Part shown: positions 59,493 to 64,000 of the stretch, one piece after another
How positions within the stretch are numbered: position 1 is the first letter of the stretch
How the letters are laid out: each line of letters begins with the position of its first letter
Assembly: GCA_900323505.1 (NCBI GenBank)
Contig: OOIN01000028.1
Coordinates: forward strand, 372,001 to 436,000
From: Ustilago trichophora
Taxonomy: Eukaryota > Basidiomycota > Ustilaginomycetes > Ustilaginales > Ustilaginaceae
Direction of reading: 5' to 3'
DNA: 64,000 nucleotides
The notes under the pieces: generated by a model
What the model was told of the DNA's origin: nothing
Database searches by the model: none
The model's input: the letters and a program-made list of their open reading frames with translations, nothing else
Position numbers and translations under genes: made by a program

Positions 59493-61301
59493 TTAGGGAC
59501 GACGACGACGGCCTCGGGGTGGATGGCTGCTGGGACCAGCCTCGGTGAAGTGCTCTTCGCCACGACCTGAGTGCACAACAAGGTCGTCAGCCTCATCGGC
59601 GTCAGCTTCGCTCGCACCGGCATCGCTATCTTGGGTCCCGAGGAAGAGGTTGGAGTCTTCGCTTTGGGACAAGACGCGATGGACAGGATAGGGCGGGTGC
59701 TGGCCCCACTGCTCTGCATCGTGGATGGTCGAGCTGCTGGGTCCGGGAAGGATCGTGTTGCGTGAGACCTCCTGGACGGCTGATGGAAACAGTCTCAAAA
59801 ACTCGAGGCTGACCATCCAGCGTTCGATGGAGCTTGGCAACGGCTCGACTTGGGATTCGAGAGGGGGATAGCTTACGGGGGAGGATCCGAGTCTTTGCCT
59901 TACCTGGCTGGATGGTAGAACTTGCGCTAACGCCATCGCTTCCCTCCTCTTGTCTGTCTCTTCCAGGGCCTCGTGCAATTCCAGCGATCTCCAGCAGGGA
60001 ATCGTTTTTCGCATCGCTCCAGTGCGACTTGCGCCACCACCGACACCACTGCCACCGCTCACATCACCGACACCGCTTGCACCACCGCCATGACCTGCAA
60101 GACGATTAGTAAGTTCTTGGCTCGACTCGTTTGGTTCCGTTTCGGTCTCGTTGCTCGTTGGATTGGTGGTTCCGTTGTCCGCCGCATCAGCTGCCTCAGC
60201 GTCAGTTACCTCCGCACTAGCCGCCTCTGGGATGGCGAAGTTGGTGCGGTGGTACTGACGCCACAGAGCTTCATCACGAGTCAGGACAGCAGTGCGTTTG
60301 TCGCACTTCTTCTTGACTCAATTGATTCTCCTTCGGCGGGCATCTCTTGCAAGTTTGCGGTCGGGATCGCTGGCGTCGCGTTGCTGCGTGCGCCAATCCT
60401 TCATCATCTGTTGAAGGGAGGCAAGGCAGACTTGAACAGCGGTGTCGGGATGCCCCTCATCGCCGTCTTGACGCAGGTCTTCGATTCGTTTTTGGAAAGA
60501 TGGATCTTGGCGTGCCAGGTCGGAGATGATGTCGGTGACGAGCCCAGTATAGGCTGTTGCCGACTTTGACCAGTCAATTCGAAGCACTGGAGCGCCATAG
60601 AGGGCAAGGGGACTCGATTCGAATGGCGGCAATGGGTCTTTCTGCCCAAGGCCCATTTGCTTTCGAAGCTCTCTCCGAAAGGGTCCTTGCAGCTCCTTAT
60701 TCGGCTTGATGCCTCCTCCGCCCTTGCGCTGCGGATGGAGGGGAGGCAACGATGGCTTGTTGGCGTTGGCGGCAAGCGTGCTAGCTGGGCTAATGCGCTT
60801 TAGCAGTGCATCTTGCCAGTGCAGGGTCTGCACGATGGTGTGCCGGTCGGCCTGGCTCTCGGCAAGCTTCGTCTCCAGTGTGCTGACTTGTTCTTGGAGA
60901 CGGCGGAGCTGTTGGTGGACTTGGCTGTTGGATACGCCTGTCGGTCTGTCAGCTGTGTTGTTCTGACTGTTCTCGGCCAAAGGATGCGTGCCATTGTTCT
61001 CGGCCAGAGGTTGCGCGCCAGAGTCAACAGCAGGGAAAGGAGGAGCTCTCGAAGCAATCTCGGGCAGCGACTCAAAGAATGCTGTTGCCTCTTGAAAGTC
61101 TTGCTCGACGACAACCATTGACTCCGAAGTGCAAGCAACAGGTGAATTGGCCTCGATCGAGCTCAAAGGCGAGCTGTCCGGCGGGTCGTTTGGCAGCTCG
61201 ATGTTGGCCCTTGGTTGCTTTGGCGCCCTGGATATGGCTTGTTGGTTGTCGTTCGCTCCTCTCCCTCTCCGTGTTGATTTTCGGACTCTTTTTGGCGGCA
61301 T
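59493..61301 (-). pseudogene. Transposon accessory protein gene interrupted by an in-frame TGA
   Basis: From ATG 61301 (MPPKRVRKSTRRGRGANDN, an AT-hook-like basic start) 327 codons are open. TGA follows at 60318-60320, and the same frame then stays open for 274 more codons to TAA at 59493. The first part has a coiled coil (QVHQQLRRLQEQVSTLETKL) and a conserved-looking block (FRRELRKQMGLGQKDPLPPF, YTGLVTDIISDLARQDPSFQ). Directly after the TGA the frame continues naturally (VKKKCDKRTAVLTRDEALWR) and later has WMVSLEFLRLFPSAVQEV. No donor/acceptor pair removing the TGA is visible. I therefore read one gene of about 602 residues broken by one nonsense codon, or read through. Its position upstream of the transposase suggests a transposon-encoded DNA-binding partner; the function is inferred. 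Confidence 0.6.
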
Positions 61302-62683
61302 CAGGACAGACGGTTTGGTTTGGAATGTTCCGTTTGCATGGATTGATGGTCACAAGAGAGGATGGTTTGGCATCGCTTGAACATACACACTCGTGTCTGC
61401 CGGCATCCAAACTTGTCGACCGGGACTTCAAGCAGGCAGATGGCCACTCTAGATGGTCTCAAGCAGCTCAGGTGGCTCGTTTGGCTATTATCCACGGCGT
61501 TGAGGCGCTGAAACTGCATAGCTTGCTCAGTCTTGACCGATACGAGCCTCATACTGACTCAAACTCACTCTTTTGCTCGCCATCAGCGCTTCCACCACCA
61601 TCTCAAACTTTGCTTCGAGGCCAGCGACTAGCCAGATGACTCATCCTCGATCTCGACGGTGTCAGCAGGCAGGATGTGCAGGCACTGTGGCAGTGTCTGC
61701 TCCAACTCGCGGGACTCCAACTCGCGGGACTCCAACTCGCGGGAGAGGGGCCCAAGCGCGCTCAGTACTTAACCTGCGCGCATGTGCAAATTTCTCTTTC
61801 TTCCCGACTCCATCCATCCATCCGCTCACAACCTTGCCACCCCATCCATCCGCCCATTTTCACGGCCTCCCCTCACCATTAGTCGTAAGTGCTGGTCTCG
61901 AGTTCGAAGTTGCTGTTGTCGCGTCTTGCTACTTTGCAGTAGATCCGCTAAACATCTCTTTCTGTATGTCTTTCCCACAGCGAGGAGAGGGTATTTGCCA
62001 TCACAGGCCATGCTTTCTCTTCGAGCACCAACTTCCTCAGGACCGCCGCCAAGGCTCTTCTCGCCCGTGGCTATGCCACCACCGTCGCCGAGAAGGCTGC
62101 CACTTTCGATCGACAGCTCTCTCTGTTCTTTTGTCGAGGTATTCAGCATTTCCATCCACTGTTCGCGTCTCGTCAAAGGCATCCTGGCACACAAGCGCAG
62201 CGTGCAAAATCAGCATCTCTCAACCACCACAACGACCTATTCGTCCTTTTGCTGATCCTGCTGTTGCTGCTGTTGCCGACGCCTCCGCTGCAATCTACAT
62301 CTGTTCCTCCCTTCGACAAAGCATCAGGATCTCGCTCTGCTCCACCGCGATTCGTATCTTGAGTCGAGATTTTTTGGTCACACATCAGAGTTGATCAGCA
62401 CCTCAGAGCATCCGTGTCTTCGGCTTTCTACAAGGAGACAGTCCTATGACGACTCGACCGTTTGGAACATCCGAATCTCTCTGATCCGCATCGATCCATC
62501 TTGAACTGCGTCGTCATCCACATTCCATCGACTTGCCCAAATCCGACGCAAGACTCAGCCGATTCGCTTCCCGAGGCGCACACTTCGACACTCTGGGATC
62601 AGTATCTCGACGCAATTCCCATTTCGAATCGAATCGACTCGGCACGTTCCTACTGACCTCGCAACAGGTCCGTTCAGGAGGAT
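61302..62683. promoter_or_regulatory. Divergent region transposon gene / Nst1-like gene, with candidate leader intron
   Basis: 1.4 kb. It contains three copies of a 15-bp repeat at 61701-61744. A well-formed intron lies at 61885-61980 (GTAAGT donor, GCTAAAC branch-like site, TTTCCCACAG acceptor), probably in the 5' UTR of the Nst1-like gene. Short ORFs around it are Ser/Pro/His-rich and not convincing. Confidence 0.45.
61701..61744. repeat. 15-bp tandem repeat, three copies
   Basis: The unit TCCAACTCGCGGGAC is repeated three times, the last copy losing its final base. Confidence 0.85.
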
Positions 62684-64000
62684 ATGGCCAAGTCAAAGCT
62701 GCCTCGCTCCACGCCAGCGGCGCGCGGTGCAGCCGTTGCCCCACCCAAGCTGGCCAACGCTGCTCAGCACCAACATCCTTCTCAGCCGTCCACACCAGCT
62801 CCCATGCAGCACCCCAAGCAACCCGTCGCCGGCGCATCTACGCCGCCACGATCAGTCTCCCCCGTCTCCAATCACAACGCAGACACCGCTGCCCTCTCTT
62901 CCGCCAAGAAGAAGAAGAAGAAGTCCAAATCCAAGGCAAAGGATTCAGACTTTATCGACGATCACAAATACGACCTTCAGTCTGCGGCTGCGCTCGGCCA
63001 GCGTCCTTGTTTGCCTGCTTCGCTTGCGGCCAGGGCACAGGCACAGGCTCAGCTCTTGGCAGCAGCAAGCGAACTCTACCGAAGGATCGAGGGCGACGCG
63101 CAAGAGATCCCCGATGACGATGCCTATTGGACATCGCTCCCTGCGCATCTGAGAACCTTTATTCGCAACGCTTTGCCTCTTGGTCAGTTCCCTCCAGCAG
63201 CACAAGCTGCCCTGAACGACAATGCAAACGACCCTGCCAACCGTCACGCTTCGACCCAAGCCATGATCGCCGTCGCTCAACAGTTGGAACAGGCCGCGCA
63301 TGCATCCCAGCGCCATCTCCAGCAGTATCCGCCCGGCACTCACCCCTACCCGCCACTGCCCTTCGATGCATCTATCTTTGCCAACTTGGCACTGCATCCT
63401 GACCAGGCGTTGCCCTTGCACCCTCACCCAAATGCCGCCAACAGTGCGCACCTTGGTTCGACCAACGGCTCTTACGCACAGTACGCCTCCAGCACGAACC
63501 CGCCTCCCACGCAGCCACCCGTCGAGCCACTGCCACCTCCCGTTGTCCTCTACGGCAACTTCGACGACGAGATCGATCGATTCAACGACGATGGAGACGA
63601 CGGCGCTCAGTACTATGACGACGGAGAGCTTGAGGAGGACGACGAGGTTCTCGATGCCCAAGGCGGCCTTCTTCGTGCTCGCGAGCGTGTCTGGATGCAG
63701 GATGGCGCAGATCACGCGCATAGAGCCAACGGTATGGGTGTCCATCCGGATGAACTGCGCTCTGCGAGTAAGAACAAAAAGAAGAAGAAGAAGAAGAAGA
63801 AAGGTGGCGCTGGAGCCAGAAATGGACATGGCGATGACGAAGCACACGAGATTGAAGTCGAAGTGCCTCCGCCGCCCAAGCCCGTCCCCAACCACCCGCC
63901 TCCCTCAACCAACGTCTCTTCGGTCGCTCGTAACTCGAATCCACCACCTCCCAGCTCGCGAGCCGCTGGCAAACAGCCAATGACCTTCAACTCAACCGGC
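62684..64000 (+). CDS. NST1: Nst1-type stress response protein, N-terminal part (partial)
   Basis: ATG 62684 opens 439 codons to the window edge, so the C-terminal half is missing. It starts MAKSKLPRSTPAARGAAVAP, then a Lys run (SSAKKKKKKSKSKAKDSDF). A conserved segment follows (DDAYWTSLPAHLRTFIRNAL, PLGQFPPAAQAALND), then Pro/His-rich linkers. The acidic block DDEIDRFNDDGDDGAQYYDD precedes a second Lys run (KNKKKKKKKKKGG). Fungal Nst1 proteins share this order: basic Lys runs, SLPxHLRxFIRNALP, an acidic D/E block, and further on a long Glu/Arg/Lys coiled coil that would lie beyond the window. Yeast Nst1 affects salt tolerance and interacts with splicing factor Msl1. The identification rests on layout and the SLPAHLRTFIRNAL motif. 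Confidence 0.75.
   Translation, partial: MAKSKLPRSTPAARGAAVAPPKLANAAQHQHPSQPSTPAPMQHPKQPVAGASTPPRSVSPVSNHNADTAALSSAKKKKKKSKSKAKDSDFIDDHKYDLQSAAALGQRPCLPASLAARAQAQAQLLAAASELYRRIEGDAQEIPDDDAYWTSLPAHLRTFIRNALPLGQFPPAAQAALNDNANDPANRHASTQAMIAVAQQLEQAAHASQRHLQQYPPGTHPYPPLPFDASIFANLALHPDQALPLHPHPNAANSAHLGSTNGSYAQYASSTNPPPTQPPVEPLPPPVVLYGNFDDEIDRFNDDGDDGAQYYDDGELEEDDEVLDAQGGLLRARERVWMQDGADHAHRANGMGVHPDELRSASKNKKKKKKKKKGGAGARNGHGDDEAHEIEVEVPPPPKPVPNHPPPSTNVSSVARNSNPPPPSSRAAGKQPMTFNSTG

Noticed and set aside
62173..62385. Short ORFs between the transposon and the Nst1-like gene
   Set aside because: Low complexity and more consistent with a spliced 5' leader than with a protein-coding gene.

Overview
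This window is nuclear DNA of a fungus, most likely a smut fungus (Ustilaginaceae: Ustilago/Sporisorium/Pseudozyma group) or a close basidiomycete relative. The evidence is gene content typical of a filamentous or dimorphic fungus, long mostly intronless genes, short introns (about 75-125 bp) with GTAAGT-type donors, serine/alanine/proline-rich low-complexity stretches inside conserved proteins, and basidiomycete-type proteins. The genus call is inference from style, not from a database search.

Positions 1-53,070 are gene-dense, single-copy housekeeping sequence. In order: the N-terminal part of splicing factor Prp3 (-), nucleoporin Pom152 (-), a large RING-H2 protein (+, one intron), Hsp70 nucleotide exchange factor Fes1 (-), an unrecognised protein (+), chaperonin CCT5 (-), an ELO fatty-acid elongase (+), PP2A catalytic subunit (-, one intron), complex I NDUFB8-type subunit (+, three introns), an acyl-protein-thioesterase-like hydrolase (-, one intron), the tiny oligosaccharyltransferase subunit Ost4 (-, one intron), an unrecognised protein (+), MutY-type adenine glycosylase (+), mitochondrial ribosomal protein mL57/mL44-like (-), eIF3g (+, one intron), V-ATPase subunit E (-, two introns), a Yrb2/RanBP3-like Ran-binding protein (+, two introns), glycogen debranching enzyme (-), mitochondrial ribosomal protein bL33m (+, two introns), a DPF/DPW-motif protein (-), a small conserved unknown (+, one intron), a peroxisomal ABCD half-transporter (-) and a Caf120/Skg3-type PH-domain protein (+). 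Neighbouring genes are often convergent with short 3' spacers or divergent with shared 0.4-1.6 kb promoters. There is no operon-like functional clustering.

Positions 53,100-61,300 differ. A minus-strand unit encodes a basic/coiled-coil accessory protein (interrupted by one in-frame TGA), a Tnp2/CACTA-like (Plavaka-type) transposase of 1,159 residues that also ends at a TGA followed by 51 more open codons, and a third poorly supported ORF overlaying a 100-bp higher-order minisatellite. A nested inverted repeat lies just beyond. I read this as a degenerating DNA transposon. At 62,684 ordinary genes resume with the N-terminal half of an Nst1-type protein (+), cut by the window edge.

The most interesting signals are the two matching in-frame TGA codons in the transposon genes, the nested hairpin at 53.3 kb, a recurrent TACTGTAC palindrome in several divergent promoters, A-tracts directly after stop codons, and a PP2A catalytic subunit whose C-terminus reads VPDYFL instead of TPDYFL. 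I found no convincing tRNA, rRNA or CRISPR.
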